NCBI GenBank assembly: GCA_041675905.1
Contig: JBAYSX010000009.1
Location: 22,625-86,624, forward strand
Direction: 5' to 3'
Origin: Sandaracinobacteroides sp041675905
GTDB taxonomy: Bacteria > Pseudomonadota > Alphaproteobacteria > Sphingomonadales > Sphingomonadaceae
DNA: 64,000 nucleotides
Within the stretch, counting starts at the first letter, position 1, and each line of letters opens with the position of its first letter. Made by a program: the position numbers and the translations under genes. The notes below the pieces were generated by a model. The model saw nothing but the letters and a program-made list of their open reading frames with translations, was not told the origin of the DNA and searched no databases. Positions 24,635 to 33,053 of this stretch are shown here, one piece after another.

Positions 24635-25531
24635 TCACCCGACAGGCGGCCGGTCTGCCATGTCGGTTTCATGCGGGGTGGTGATTGCCGCGACATTCCC
24701 GAGATAGCCCAGCTGGGTAGCCTTGAACACCGTCTGGCTGCGGTTCACTGCTTCCAGTTTGGTGGCGGCGTTGTGGATATGAAAACGCACCGTTGCACAG
24801 CTGCGTTCGAGTATCATGGCGATTTCGACGTCGGTTTTACCCACGGCCGCCCAGCGCAAACATTCCACCTCGCGGCGGGACAGGCGGCAGTTGGTGGGTA
24901 TCCACGGACGCTGGCTGGTGACACGGGAATAGCTGCTGACGAAGCGCCTGCTGTGAAATTCCAGCTCATCGGCGTACAGGTGAAATTCGCGGGTTAAATC
25001 GTCCCGGCAATCGTTGAGCGGCGAAAAGCTGACAGCGCCAATCTGGCCGAATGGCAAATGAATGGGCACCACAATGGCGGCCGGCGCGTTCACATGATCG
25101 GCAAAGCCGCTCAGGTCGATCTGGTCGAGCAACGGATTATGAGCACGGGTATGTACACCGGAGGCGTTGGCCCAGAACGGATCGCTTTCATAACGGCAGA
25201 TGGACGGCAGCGGCGAACTCAGCGCCAGCATCGGGCGTTTCCACCATTGCTCCTTCGATGCCGGCCAGCCGAACACTGTCTGGGCGAGGACATTGCCGTC
25301 CGCATCGCACATCGGCATCCGGGAGGCGATATTGGCGCAGGCGGCCACCCGGAAATTGCCCAGTTCGTGTGCAATATCCCGCAAGGCCTCCGCCGCCGAA
25401 CGAATATCGGCGGGCGACTTGATCGCTACCGGATTATACCTGCCGGAACGATCGCCAGTGCCAGTTTTTATTATTATCGGCAATGCAGCGTCGCCCGGGC
25501 AGGCACCGAAATGGTCGCCTGTTCTCTCCAT
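24635..25531 (-). CDS. LuxR-family transcriptional regulator with autoinducer-binding-like domain
   Basis: About 298 residues. The N-terminal two thirds resemble the autoinducer-binding domain: ICRYESDPFW, with the Tyr and Asp-Pro of that family, and GQIGAVSFSP. The C-terminal HTH_LUXR domain reads LSRREVECLRWAAVGKTDVE, then ILERSCATVRFHIHNAATKLEAVNR. No luxI-type synthase gene is in the window, so it is a solo regulator. The ATG at 25531 is the first plausible start. It is divergent from the acyl-CoA dehydrogenase at 25682 (150-base gap) and sits between the two lipid-type gene sets, making it the likely local regulator of the island. Ligand unknown. Confidence 0.85.
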   Translation of the reverse strand: MERTGDHFGACPGDAALPIIIKTGTGDRSGRYNPVAIKSPADIRSAAEALRDIAHELGNFRVAACANIASRMPMCDADGNVLAQTVFGWPASKEQWWKRPMLALSSPLPSICRYESDPFWANASGVHTRAHNPLLDQIDLSGFADHVNAPAAIVVPIHLPFGQIGAVSFSPLNDCRDDLTREFHLYADELEFHSRRFVSSYSRVTSQRPWIPTNCRLSRREVECLRWAAVGKTDVEIAMILERSCATVRFHIHNAATKLEAVNRSQTVFKATQLGYLGNVAAITTPHETDMADRPPVG

Positions 25532-25681
25532 GTCAGAAACTATAGCCGCGTCCCGCCGCACCCGCAAGGTATATGAAGTTTTCGTGCGGCTTCGGGGCGG
25601 GCTAGCGGAAAACGCAGGATGAAATTCATGCCTGCCCATATTATCCCGATCAGGAATCAAGGTGAATGAAGCGAGGCAAGT

Positions 25682-26794
25682 GTGAATTTCGAACTGGGCG
25701 AGGAGCAGGTCCTGCTCCGCAATTTGGTGGAGAAGTTCGCCGGGGATCGATACGACCCGGTGCGCCGACTCGCCTATGTCCGCGAATCCGGCGGTTACTC
25801 CCCCGAAGGCTGGGCGGCGTTGGCGGAAACCGGCTTGCTCGCGTTTCCTTTCGCCGAGGAATTCGGGGGCTTTGGCGGCGGTAATGTCGAATTGATTACC
25901 GTAATGGAATCGCTGGGACAATCGGTGGCGGTTGAGCCGGTGCTGCCGGTGATATTGCTGGCCGGCGGGCTGATCGAACGCGCCGGCACTGCGGAGCAGA
26001 AAGCCGAATGGCTTCCGGCGCTTTCCGGCGGCACCCGCATGGCGGCGCTGGCGCACAGCGAGCGCGACGCCCGGTTCAATCAGGATCATGTCACCACGCG
26101 TGCGATCGATTCGGCGGAAGGCGTGCGGCTTTGCGGTGCGAAACATATGGTTCCGGGTGGCGGATTCGCGGATCTGTTCGTCGTGTCGGCCAAAGACGCT
26201 GCGGGAGCGATCCGGTTTTATCTCGTTCCGGCCGACGCTTCGGGCCTGCAGGTGCGCAGTTACCGTATGGTCGATGGTTCGGTGGCAAGTGACCTTGTAC
26301 TGGACAATGTGCGGGCGGAAGCCATGGCGGATGTGGAAGACCCGCTGTCGCCGGTACTGCGCGTTGCGCGCCTTGCTATTGCTGCCGAACTGGTCGGCCT
26401 GATGCAGATGATGTTCGATGCGACGCTGGAATATGTGAAGACTCGCCAGCAATTCGGTCGGCCGATCGGCGCGTTCCAGGCGGTGCAGTTCCGGATGGCG
26501 GACAATTACACCCGGCTGGAACTGAGCCGTTCGCAGCTCTATCGGGCCGCCGCGACAGCGGAGGAAGGTGCGGCGGCGGATGCCGCCGTTACCGGCGCGC
26601 GGGCGTTCATCAGCGCCAATGCCATCGCGCTGGCGGAAGATGCGGTCCAGTTGCACGGCGGTATCGGCACGACCGAGGAACTGATGACGAGCCAGGCGTT
26701 CAAGCGCGTCATATTCCTCGCCTCGCTATTCGGTGACAGCGATTGGGAGTTGCGGCGCTATGGCGCGCTGACCGGGTCGCAACTGGCGGCATAA
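25682..26794 (+). CDS. Acyl-CoA dehydrogenase (2), probably a non-classical subunit
   Basis: A 370-residue acyl-CoA dehydrogenase-fold protein starting at GTG 25682 with GAGG 6 bases upstream. It has MNFELGEEQVLLRNLVEKF, EEFGGFGGG, RQQFGRPIGAFQAVQF and VQLHGGIGTTEE. The canonical FAD-contact segment with TExxxGSD is reduced to ALAHSERDARF, and there is no Glu-Gly-Thr base motif. Such divergent members often pair with a second acyl-CoA dehydrogenase in an alpha2-beta2 complex, as in steroid side-chain degradation. The candidate partner is the 402-residue enzyme at 21686. Single plus-strand gene ending in a terminator. Confidence 0.82.
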   Translation: MNFELGEEQVLLRNLVEKFAGDRYDPVRRLAYVRESGGYSPEGWAALAETGLLAFPFAEEFGGFGGGNVELITVMESLGQSVAVEPVLPVILLAGGLIERAGTAEQKAEWLPALSGGTRMAALAHSERDARFNQDHVTTRAIDSAEGVRLCGAKHMVPGGGFADLFVVSAKDAAGAIRFYLVPADASGLQVRSYRMVDGSVASDLVLDNVRAEAMADVEDPLSPVLRVARLAIAAELVGLMQMMFDATLEYVKTRQQFGRPIGAFQAVQFRMADNYTRLELSRSQLYRAAATAEEGAAADAAVTGARAFISANAIALAEDAVQLHGGIGTTEELMTSQAFKRVIFLASLFGDSDWELRRYGALTGSQLAA

Positions 26795-26798
26795 AGAA

Positions 26799-26836
26799 AA
26801 CCACCGGGGGGAACATGCACGTTCCCCCCGGTGGTT
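26799..26836. terminator. Strong bidirectional terminator between convergent genes
   Basis: A perfect 16-bp stem (26799-26814 with 26821-26836) around a 6-base loop. It follows the acyl-CoA dehydrogenase stop by 4 bases and touches the stop codon of the minus-strand MDR gene. The minus strand has TTTTCTTTAT after the stem. Confidence 0.88.
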
Positions 26837-27837
26837 CAGGCCGACAGATCCACCATCACCTTGCCGATATTGCCGCCGGAAAACAGCTTGCCATAGGCAG
26901 TCAACGTATTTTCCAGGCCTCGCGTTACATCGAACTCCATGCCGACAAGGCCATCGTCCAGCCACCGCCGAGTCAGGCGATTAATCTCATTGCCACGTCG
27001 ATAGAAATCTGGCGAAAAAAACCCGGCTACGTTCAGTCTTTTCATTAAAATCAGATCGAAATTGTGCGGGCCGATGCGCTCCGGCCTGTCATAGGTGGAG
27101 ATCGAGCCGCAAATGGCGACGCGTCCGTTCATCGCCATTGCGGCAAGCACGGTGTCCAGCGTCTCGCCGCCCACGCAGTCGAAGAAACAGTCGATGCCCT
27201 CCGGGGCCAACTCCGACAGCCGTTGGCCCATATCTTCGGATTTATAGTCGATCGCCCCGTCAAGATTGTAGCGCGTGAGCAGGTGGGCGCATTTTTCCGG
27301 CCCGCCCGCAATGCCGATCACCCGACAACCCATTACCCTGGCGAATTGCGCCGCGAGCATGCCCGTCGCCCCTGCCGCAGCCGACACCAGCACGGTTTCG
27401 CCGGGCCGTGCACGGCCATATTCGGTGAGGCCGACATAAGCGGTCCAGCCATTGGGGCCGAGTACGGCGAAATGCTGCCGCATGTCTGGAAGTGTGTCTA
27501 CAGTCCATATGTCGCCTGCATCAGGATTGAGGAGGCTGTAATCGGCCCATTGACCATAAGCCCGGACAATATCACCCGGCTTGTAGCCGGTATGACGTGA
27601 CCGGACGACCTCTCCCAGTATGAAGCCGGTGATTTTACTCCCCAATGGCGTCGGGGCCATATAGCTGTCCGTGCGGGGTGTCAGCCACATCCGGGTTCCG
27701 GCATCCAGCGATAACCACAGATTACGAACCAGCAGCTGGTTTTCGCCCGGTTCGGGCATCTGTTCCGTGTGCAATTTTATCGCGCCGGCAAAACCGGCAC
27801 CCTGCGGATATGCTTCCAATTTCCAGAATCGGTTCAT
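26836..27837 (-). CDS. Zinc-independent MDR oxidoreductase (CurA-like) (2)
   Basis: A 333-residue medium-chain reductase with NLWLSLDAGTRMWL at the substrate-side domain and SAAAGATGMLAAQFAR for NADP binding, then GIAGGPEKCAHLL. No catalytic-zinc Cys/His set is present. Closer to bacterial curcumin reductase-like proteins than the first copy, but clearly paralogous to 10948-11937. The ATG at 27837 has AGGA 7 bases upstream; an ATG 9 bases earlier is less well placed. Probably an enoyl or alkenal reductase in the island pathway. Confidence 0.85.
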   Translation of the reverse strand: MNRFWKLEAYPQGAGFAGAIKLHTEQMPEPGENQLLVRNLWLSLDAGTRMWLTPRTDSYMAPTPLGSKITGFILGEVVRSRHTGYKPGDIVRAYGQWADYSLLNPDAGDIWTVDTLPDMRQHFAVLGPNGWTAYVGLTEYGRARPGETVLVSAAAGATGMLAAQFARVMGCRVIGIAGGPEKCAHLLTRYNLDGAIDYKSEDMGQRLSELAPEGIDCFFDCVGGETLDTVLAAMAMNGRVAICGSISTYDRPERIGPHNFDLILMKRLNVAGFFSPDFYRRGNEINRLTRRWLDDGLVGMEFDVTRGLENTLTAYGKLFSGGNIGKVMVDLSA

Positions 27838-27952
27838 ATCTAGCATCCTGTTCTGTCAGTTGTGCTGGCACAGCTATGAAAAGCATCAATTGCGGTGCTG
27901 GCGATGTCGCCGCAAAGCGGCAAGATACAGGAAAAGTGAGTATATCTGGAAA

Positions 27953-28315
27953 ATGAGCGAAACATATCACCGGGTTGTCCGCGCGGAAGAAGTAGCAGAG
28001 AAGGCGATGCTGCCCTTTATCGTCAATCGCTGGCCGATTTTTCTGACCCGCGATGAGGGCAAAATTCATGCGGTAATCAACCGTTGCACCCACGCCGCCT
28101 CTGAACTGGCCCCATCAGGCCGGGTGCGGCGTGGCTCGGTTATGTGCCCGCTGCATGGCGCGCGTTTCAAGCTCGAAACCGGCGAGTCGCTGGGCGGGGC
28201 CGGTTACAAGCCGCTGAAGCTGTTCCCCTGGCGCGAAACGGAAGACGGCTGGATCGAGGTCGCGGTGCCGGATGACGCCCCGGGGGCGGAGCATCTTCCG
28301 GTCAAGCCGCTATAA
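27953..28315 (+). CDS. Rieske-type [2Fe-2S] ferredoxin
   Basis: A 120-residue single-domain Rieske protein. Cluster ligands are C45-x-H47 (NRCTHAA) and C65-x2-H68 (CPLHGA), followed by RFKLETGES, typical of the ferredoxins that pass electrons to ring-hydroxylating oxygenases (NirD/BphF-type). Start at 27953, with GGA upstream. It is the only ferredoxin in the window and could serve all three Rieske alpha subunits. No flavin-containing ferredoxin reductase is visible. It ends 10 bases from the convergent ThuA-like gene. Confidence 0.85.
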   Translation: MSETYHRVVRAEEVAEKAMLPFIVNRWPIFLTRDEGKIHAVINRCTHAASELAPSGRVRRGSVMCPLHGARFKLETGESLGGAGYKPLKLFPWRETEDGWIEVAVPDDAPGAEHLPVKPL

Positions 28316-28325
28316 ACAACGCCGC

Positions 28326-29081
28326 TCAGGCTGCCGGTTCTTTGGCCCAGTTGATGCCACGGCGTAACAGGTCATAGAAAACCGGCAGTTCCCAGGCGCA
28401 ACGATCGACTGTCGGCCACCAGTCGAGATTCGGCTGCATATCATAATGGCCCCGGCAATGGCCGAGCGTGTTGTACAGAACCGCGCCCTTTCCCTGTTTT
28501 TTGATATAGAGCACGGGATGCTTGCCATCGGCCCATTTATCTTCCTCAAACCCCTTGGCGTCACCGCCAAATTCGGTTTCCAGCAACACGTGCAGGTCTC
28601 CGTGGCGTTCCATCAGATAGAGTTCATCCGTTGTCTCGAACGGCGCAATGTCTTTCGTCAGCGGGTGATCCGGGTCCGCCACGGTGACTTTATAGGGCGC
28701 GATGGGCGGATGCGCGATGAACTGCGTCCCGAGCGTGTCCATGAACAGGGGCGCCCAGCGTGGGCTGCCATAAAGCCCGCTTTCGAACAGGCGCAAAATG
28801 GAATTCGTGCCATGCAGCGCATACCAGCGGCCACCCTCCCGCACGAAGTCACGTAAACGTTCCTGCGCAGCGAGCGATGGAATGACATCGCAGGTGTAGG
28901 TGATGATGAAATCCGCAGCGGTGATCGCGTCGATATTCGTATAATCCTCGAACACGCGCGTGCGGATACGCTGATCTTCGCCCAGCAGTTTCAGCAGTTC
29001 CAACCGGGCGAAGTCGATATCATGATAAAGCCCGCCAGCGATTAAGGCGCAATTGATGCGCGCCGGATGTGCATCGGCCAT
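28326..29081 (-). CDS. ThuA-like domain protein
   Basis: A 251-residue protein with a ThuA-like class I glutamine-amidotransferase fold: RINCALIAGGLYHDIDFAR, TRVFEDYTNIDAI, LRDFVREGGRWYALHGTN and a KGAVLYNTLGHCRGHYD ending. These match the trehalose-utilization (ThuA) family, whose reaction is poorly defined; members act on keto-sugars and other polar substrates. Start at 29081 with GGGGAG upstream. It follows the SDR gene at 29192 on the same strand by 110 bases. Its role in the island is unknown. Confidence 0.72.
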   Translation of the reverse strand: MADAHPARINCALIAGGLYHDIDFARLELLKLLGEDQRIRTRVFEDYTNIDAITAADFIITYTCDVIPSLAAQERLRDFVREGGRWYALHGTNSILRLFESGLYGSPRWAPLFMDTLGTQFIAHPPIAPYKVTVADPDHPLTKDIAPFETTDELYLMERHGDLHVLLETEFGGDAKGFEEDKWADGKHPVLYIKKQGKGAVLYNTLGHCRGHYDMQPNLDWWPTVDRCAWELPVFYDLLRRGINWAKEPAA

Positions 29082-29191
29082 AAATTCTCCCCGCCAAGAC
29101 ATATTCCCGGCTTGCGCCCCGTCCCTTCCGGCAATCCATGCGGGCTGGCCGGAGGAGCGGGACGAAACCGGTTCATTCTATTGAAAAAAGC

Positions 29192-29953
29192 TCAGAACTG
29201 GACGCGTTTGGTAAACCCGCCATCAATGACGATATTCGCGCCGGTCAGGTAACGGCAAACAGGCGAGGCAACAAAAGCAATGGCTTTGGCGATTTCCTCG
29301 CCGGTACCCATGCGGCCCAGCGGAATCTGTTTCAGCATCGTGTCATAAAATTCCGGCATGCCCTGTTTGATCTGATCCCAGGCGCGGCCTTCCATTTCGA
29401 CCGGTCCCGGAGTGATACAATTGACGCGAATGCCTTCGGGTGCGTACTTCTGCGCCAGGGCAGCGCTATAATTGATGGTCGCCGCCTTCAGGGCATTGTA
29501 AGCGCCCGGCCCCATAAATTCCTCGACCGCCGCGGTGGACGAGATGGTGATGACGGACCCCGCGTCCGATTTTTGCAGGAAGGGGAGGGCGGCGTGAATG
29601 CCGCGCAGCATGGGCAGGCTGTCCGCATCGAACACGGCGCGCCAGCCGGCTTCATCATCAACGCCGGTGTTGGCCGACGTGAACGGAATGAAGATATCAC
29701 AGCCGCCCAGTTGATTGGCCGCCGATTCGATCCAGGCGCTGTGGGCCGCGGCGTCTGTTACATCGACCGCGCCGCCGACGCATTTGACTCCATAAGGCGC
29801 CAGCGCTGCCAGCGCCGCGTCGACGCTTTCCTGCGAGCGCGAGCACAGGGCAATATCGACACCCTCGGCAGCGAGAGCATGTGCGGTGGCAAGGCCGATA
29901 CCATGGCTTGCTCCGACCAAAATCGCTTTCTTGCCCTTGAGACCCAGATCCAT
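29192..29953 (-). CDS. SDR oxidoreductase
   Basis: A 253-residue short-chain dehydrogenase with the classical GASHGIG cofactor motif, DVTD, SSTAAVEEF for the catalytic Ser, YNALK (YxxxK) and the C-terminal VIDGGFTKR. Three consecutive ATG codons follow AGGAG; the last (29953) has the best spacing. Divergent from the acyl-CoA ligase gene at 30166 (212-base gap). Probably forms a ketone or alcohol in the island pathway. Confidence 0.85.
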   Translation of the reverse strand: MDLGLKGKKAILVGASHGIGLATAHALAAEGVDIALCSRSQESVDAALAALAPYGVKCVGGAVDVTDAAAHSAWIESAANQLGGCDIFIPFTSANTGVDDEAGWRAVFDADSLPMLRGIHAALPFLQKSDAGSVITISSTAAVEEFMGPGAYNALKAATINYSAALAQKYAPEGIRVNCITPGPVEMEGRAWDQIKQGMPEFYDTMLKQIPLGRMGTGEEIAKAIAFVASPVCRYLTGANIVIDGGFTKRVQF

Positions 29954-30165
29954 CATCATGCTCCTTCTGTTTTGTGTAGGCATTACCAGCCAGTTTTGGC
30001 CATGTCAGCGCGGTGGATGGTGGCGTATCCTGGTATGTGTCGCGCGGAACGGGGACTGGCGTTTCTGTCAGTGCCTATCGCGGACCCAATGGAATTGACA
30101 GGAGAAATTCCGGCCATACAGCCTTATGGCCCGGAGGATACGCAGCAGGGAGAGATATTCAACCC

Positions 30166-31710
30166 ATGGGCAAGCCCGTTCTCGCAGATCTCGTTCGCGC
30201 CCACGCCAAGGCGCGCGCCGACGCAATAGCCCTGACGTTCGAGGGAAGGGATTCCACCTATGCTGCGCTCGACGCCCATTCCAGCCAGGTTGCCAACGGT
30301 CTGATCGCCGCCGGCATTGAAACCGGCGACAGGGTCGCTTTTCTCGGCAAGAACAGCAATCTCTATTTCGAATACTGGTTGGGGGCAGCGAAGGCAGGGG
30401 CGGTGCTCGTGCCGGTCAACTGGCGTCTTGCCGCGCCCGAAGTCGCCTTCATCCTTGCCGATTGCAAGCCGCGGATGGTGCTGGCCGACCCGGAATTTCT
30501 GGGACGGCTGGATCTGGAAAGCACGGACTACACCATATTGACGACGGCGCCCGTGCCGGGGCAACGCGAATTTACGGCATGGCGTGATGCCCAACCGGCG
30601 ACAGACCCGCACCGCGACGCCGCCTATGATGAACCGGTGCTGCAATTGTACACGTCGGGCACAACCGGCAACCCCAAGGGCGCCATGCTCAGCAACCGCA
30701 GTCTCCTGGCGTTGCGGGCGAATGCTCCGGGTGACACGATGCCGGAATGGAATCGCTGGTCCGCCGAAGATGTGGCGCTGATCGCCATGCCGATCTTCCA
30801 TATCAGCGGCTCCGGCTGGGGGCTGTGGTCGCTTCAGCATGGCGGCAAGGGGGTAGTCGTGCGGGAATTCGACCCGCACCAGGTGCTGGCGCTGCTGGTG
30901 CAGCACCGGATCACCAAAATCATGATCGTGCCAACGGCGTTGCGCATTGTCTGCGACCATCCGGACGCCGCAAACACCGATTTCAGCTTCCTCAAATATA
31001 TCTGTTATGGCGGCTCGGCGATTCCGCTCGATCTGATGCGCCAGGCCATAAGGGTATTCGGCTGCCAGTTCGCGCAAATGTACGGGATGACGGAATCGGC
31101 CGGCACCATTGTCGGTCTGCCGCCCGAAGATCATGATCCCGCGGGCAATGCGCGGATGCGCAGCGTCGGGATTCCGCTGCCGGGTGTAGAGGTAAAGATC
31201 GTGGATGCTGATGGCGCCGAATCGCCGCGCGGCGAAGTGGGCGAGATTGCGGTGCGTTCCCCATCCAACATGATCGGCTATTTTGGCCAGCCGGAAGCCA
31301 CAGCGGAGACGATCGACGAAAACGGCTGGATGCGCACCGGAGACGCCGGCTGCATGGATGCCGACGGCTATATTTATCTTGCAGACCGCATCAAGGATAT
31401 GATCATCACCGGCGGTGAAAATGTCTATCCGGCGGAGGTGGAGAATGCGCTCTATAGCCACCCGCAGGTCCATGATGTGGCGGTGATCGGCGTGCCGGAT
31501 CCCAAATGGGGTGAAACCGTGAAGGCCATCATTGTCCCTGTTGCCGGCGCGACGCCGGACACGGTGGAGCTGATCGCCTGGGCCCGGGCGCGCATCGCAG
31601 CCTACAAGGCGCCGCGCAGTATCGAATTCCGCGAATCGCTGCCGCGCAATCCGTCTGGCAAGATCCTGCGGCGTTTGTTACGGGACGAATATCGGAGCAC
31701 GTCAGAATAA
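30166..31710 (+). CDS. AMP-forming acyl-CoA ligase
   Basis: A 514-residue ANL-superfamily synthetase that activates a carboxylic acid with ATP and CoA. Features: YTSGTTGNPKGAML (phosphate loop, near 161-174), YGMTESAG, NGWMRTGDAGCMDADGYIY, DRIKDMIITGGENVYPAEVE, and RNPSGKILRR with the catalytic Lys near 500. Start at 30166 with AGGGAGAG upstream; an earlier in-frame ATG at 30013 would add an unlikely Gly-rich leader. First gene of a plus-strand run ending at 34710. It probably activates an acid released by ring cleavage or side-chain oxidation. Confidence 0.9.
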   Translation: MGKPVLADLVRAHAKARADAIALTFEGRDSTYAALDAHSSQVANGLIAAGIETGDRVAFLGKNSNLYFEYWLGAAKAGAVLVPVNWRLAAPEVAFILADCKPRMVLADPEFLGRLDLESTDYTILTTAPVPGQREFTAWRDAQPATDPHRDAAYDEPVLQLYTSGTTGNPKGAMLSNRSLLALRANAPGDTMPEWNRWSAEDVALIAMPIFHISGSGWGLWSLQHGGKGVVVREFDPHQVLALLVQHRITKIMIVPTALRIVCDHPDAANTDFSFLKYICYGGSAIPLDLMRQAIRVFGCQFAQMYGMTESAGTIVGLPPEDHDPAGNARMRSVGIPLPGVEVKIVDADGAESPRGEVGEIAVRSPSNMIGYFGQPEATAETIDENGWMRTGDAGCMDADGYIYLADRIKDMIITGGENVYPAEVENALYSHPQVHDVAVIGVPDPKWGETVKAIIVPVAGATPDTVELIAWARARIAAYKAPRSIEFRESLPRNPSGKILRRLLRDEYRSTSE

Positions 31711-31803
31711 AAATACCCGCTACCTGCTGTTTCCGGCAGGTCACGCGCCCGCGTCAAAGCCATAGCTTCCGCGCACGGAATCAACCCGGGGAGAAAAATT
31801 CAG

Positions 31804-32226
31804 ATGACTGCCAATTTTACCGGCCCTCTGGAGGATCGTATCGCGATTCGCGAAGTGCTGGAAACCTATGCCGATGCCGTTAACCGGGCCGATGAAAAGC
31901 TATGGGCCTCCCTGTGGGTGGAAGACAGCCATTGGGATCTTTCGCACTATCCGGAACTGGGTATTGTTGAAGGCAAGGAAGCTGTCGTCAAATTGTGGCG
32001 GGATGCGATGCCGGCTTACCCGAAGCTGAGCTTCATCGTAAGCATTGGCATGATCCGGGTGAATGGCGATACGGCCGAGGCCCGTGCATATTTTTCCGAA
32101 GTCTATGAAGAGCCCGGAACGCTCAAGGACAAGCGTGCACGCGCTTGTTACAACGACAAATTGGTGAAACGCGATGGCAACTGGTTTCTGCAAAGCCGCA
32201 GCTTCACCATTATCCATCAAAGCTGA
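31804..32226 (+). CDS. SnoaL/NTF2-like protein
   Basis: A 140-residue SnoaL-like protein: EDRIAIREVLETYADAVNRADE, WVEDSHWDLS and RACYNDKLVKRDGNWFLQS. The Trp-x-x-Asp pattern resembles the SnoaL protein next to the third Rieske gene. It starts 93 bases after the ligase and precedes the ABM-domain gene by 18. Possible isomerase, dehydratase or small partner protein; no specific reaction can be assigned. Confidence 0.75.
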   Translation: MTANFTGPLEDRIAIREVLETYADAVNRADEKLWASLWVEDSHWDLSHYPELGIVEGKEAVVKLWRDAMPAYPKLSFIVSIGMIRVNGDTAEARAYFSEVYEEPGTLKDKRARACYNDKLVKRDGNWFLQSRSFTIIHQS

Positions 32227-32244
32227 ACGACAGGAGGGCAACCG

Positions 32245-32544
32245 ATGATCGTGATTACCGGATTGATCAAAACCGACAAGGAAACCTTGCCGAAGCTTTA
32301 TGCGCGGCTGAAGGAATTATGTGGTCCGTCGCGTCAGGAAGACGGGTGCCTGTTTTATCACATGGCCATGGAAGATGAGGAAAACGGCATCATCATGGCG
32401 ATGGAGGGTTGGCGGGACAGGCAAGCCCTTGACGTGCATCTGGCCCTGCCGGCTGTAAAGAAACTTCAGGCTGATTTCGCCGGAAGATACACGAACGACG
32501 TGCGAATCCACCAGGTTTCGGAGTCTGCGTCCTTCTCGGGCTGA
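32245..32544 (+). CDS. ABM-domain (YgiN-like) small monooxygenase
   Basis: A 99-residue dimeric alpha/beta-barrel (antibiotic biosynthesis monooxygenase) domain: MIVITGLIKTDKETLPKLYA, the typical DGCLFYHMAMED strand and a WRDRQALDVHLALPAVK helix with the conserved His. Members oxidize anthrones or hydroquinones without metal, or are small isomerases. GACAGGAGGGC upstream gives a strong ribosome site. Placed between two SnoaL genes, which recalls aromatic-polyketide tailoring clusters, but here in a catabolic CoA context. Confidence 0.75.
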   Translation: MIVITGLIKTDKETLPKLYARLKELCGPSRQEDGCLFYHMAMEDEENGIIMAMEGWRDRQALDVHLALPAVKKLQADFAGRYTNDVRIHQVSESASFSG

Positions 32545-32618
32545 CCCGCGCGGACGCTTGCATCCAAAGGGTGCCAGCTGCTGGACGGTGCAGCCAATTT
32601 CTTATGCGGAGTTATTCT

Positions 32619-33029
32619 ATGGACAGTGCGCGTTATCAGGCGATCCGGGAAAAAGTCGTAAATCTTTACGCTCTGACGGGTTCTGGAAACTGGCCGGAAG
32701 TTGAAAAGCAACTGACGGACGATTTTCTGATCAACGAGGCGGAAAGTCTGCCCTATGGCGGTATTTACGAAGGCAAGGATGCGCTGGAACGCCTGTATAC
32801 GAAGGTCTTCGCTTACTGGGAGGATGCCTCGCTTGATGTGACCGATATTACCATTTCGGAAGATAATGTCGTGGTCATACTCAGCATTCTGGCAAAATCC
32901 CGGCACACTGGCGAACGGATGAAGATGCCGCTTTGCGAAGTCCTGCATCTGCGGGGCGATCTGTTTTCGGGCATTACACCCTATTATTTCGACACGCTGG
33001 CGATCGCGCGGGCAACGGGCGCGCTCTGA
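32619..33029 (+). CDS. SnoaL/NTF2-like protein
   Basis: A 136-residue SnoaL-like protein: MDSARYQAIREKVVNLYAL, WPEVEKQLTDDFLINEA, LPYGGIYEGKDAL and the C-terminal LCEVLHLRGDLFSGITPYYFDT. This is the ketosteroid-isomerase-like subgroup (SnoaL with an R/F-rich last strand), distinct from the RGxDR group at 12119-13799. Start at 32619 with GGAG 8 bases upstream. Followed after 24 bases by an SDR gene. Confidence 0.72.
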   Translation: MDSARYQAIREKVVNLYALTGSGNWPEVEKQLTDDFLINEAESLPYGGIYEGKDALERLYTKVFAYWEDASLDVTDITISEDNVVVILSILAKSRHTGERMKMPLCEVLHLRGDLFSGITPYYFDTLAIARATGAL

Positions 33030-33053
33030 GGGAATCGGGAAGGCACTGAGGCG

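Noticed and set aside
25532..25681. Possible lux box in the LuxR divergent region
   Set aside because: CCTG and CAGG half-sites are too far apart for a standard lux box.
25532..26656. Upstream extension of the LuxR frame to 673 codons
   Set aside because: It is antisense to the acyl-CoA dehydrogenase gene, and the LuxR protein has a sensible start at 25531.
31722..31741. ACCTGC/GCAGGT hairpin after the ligase gene
   Set aside because: Only 6 bp of stem with no T tract, so not called as a terminator.
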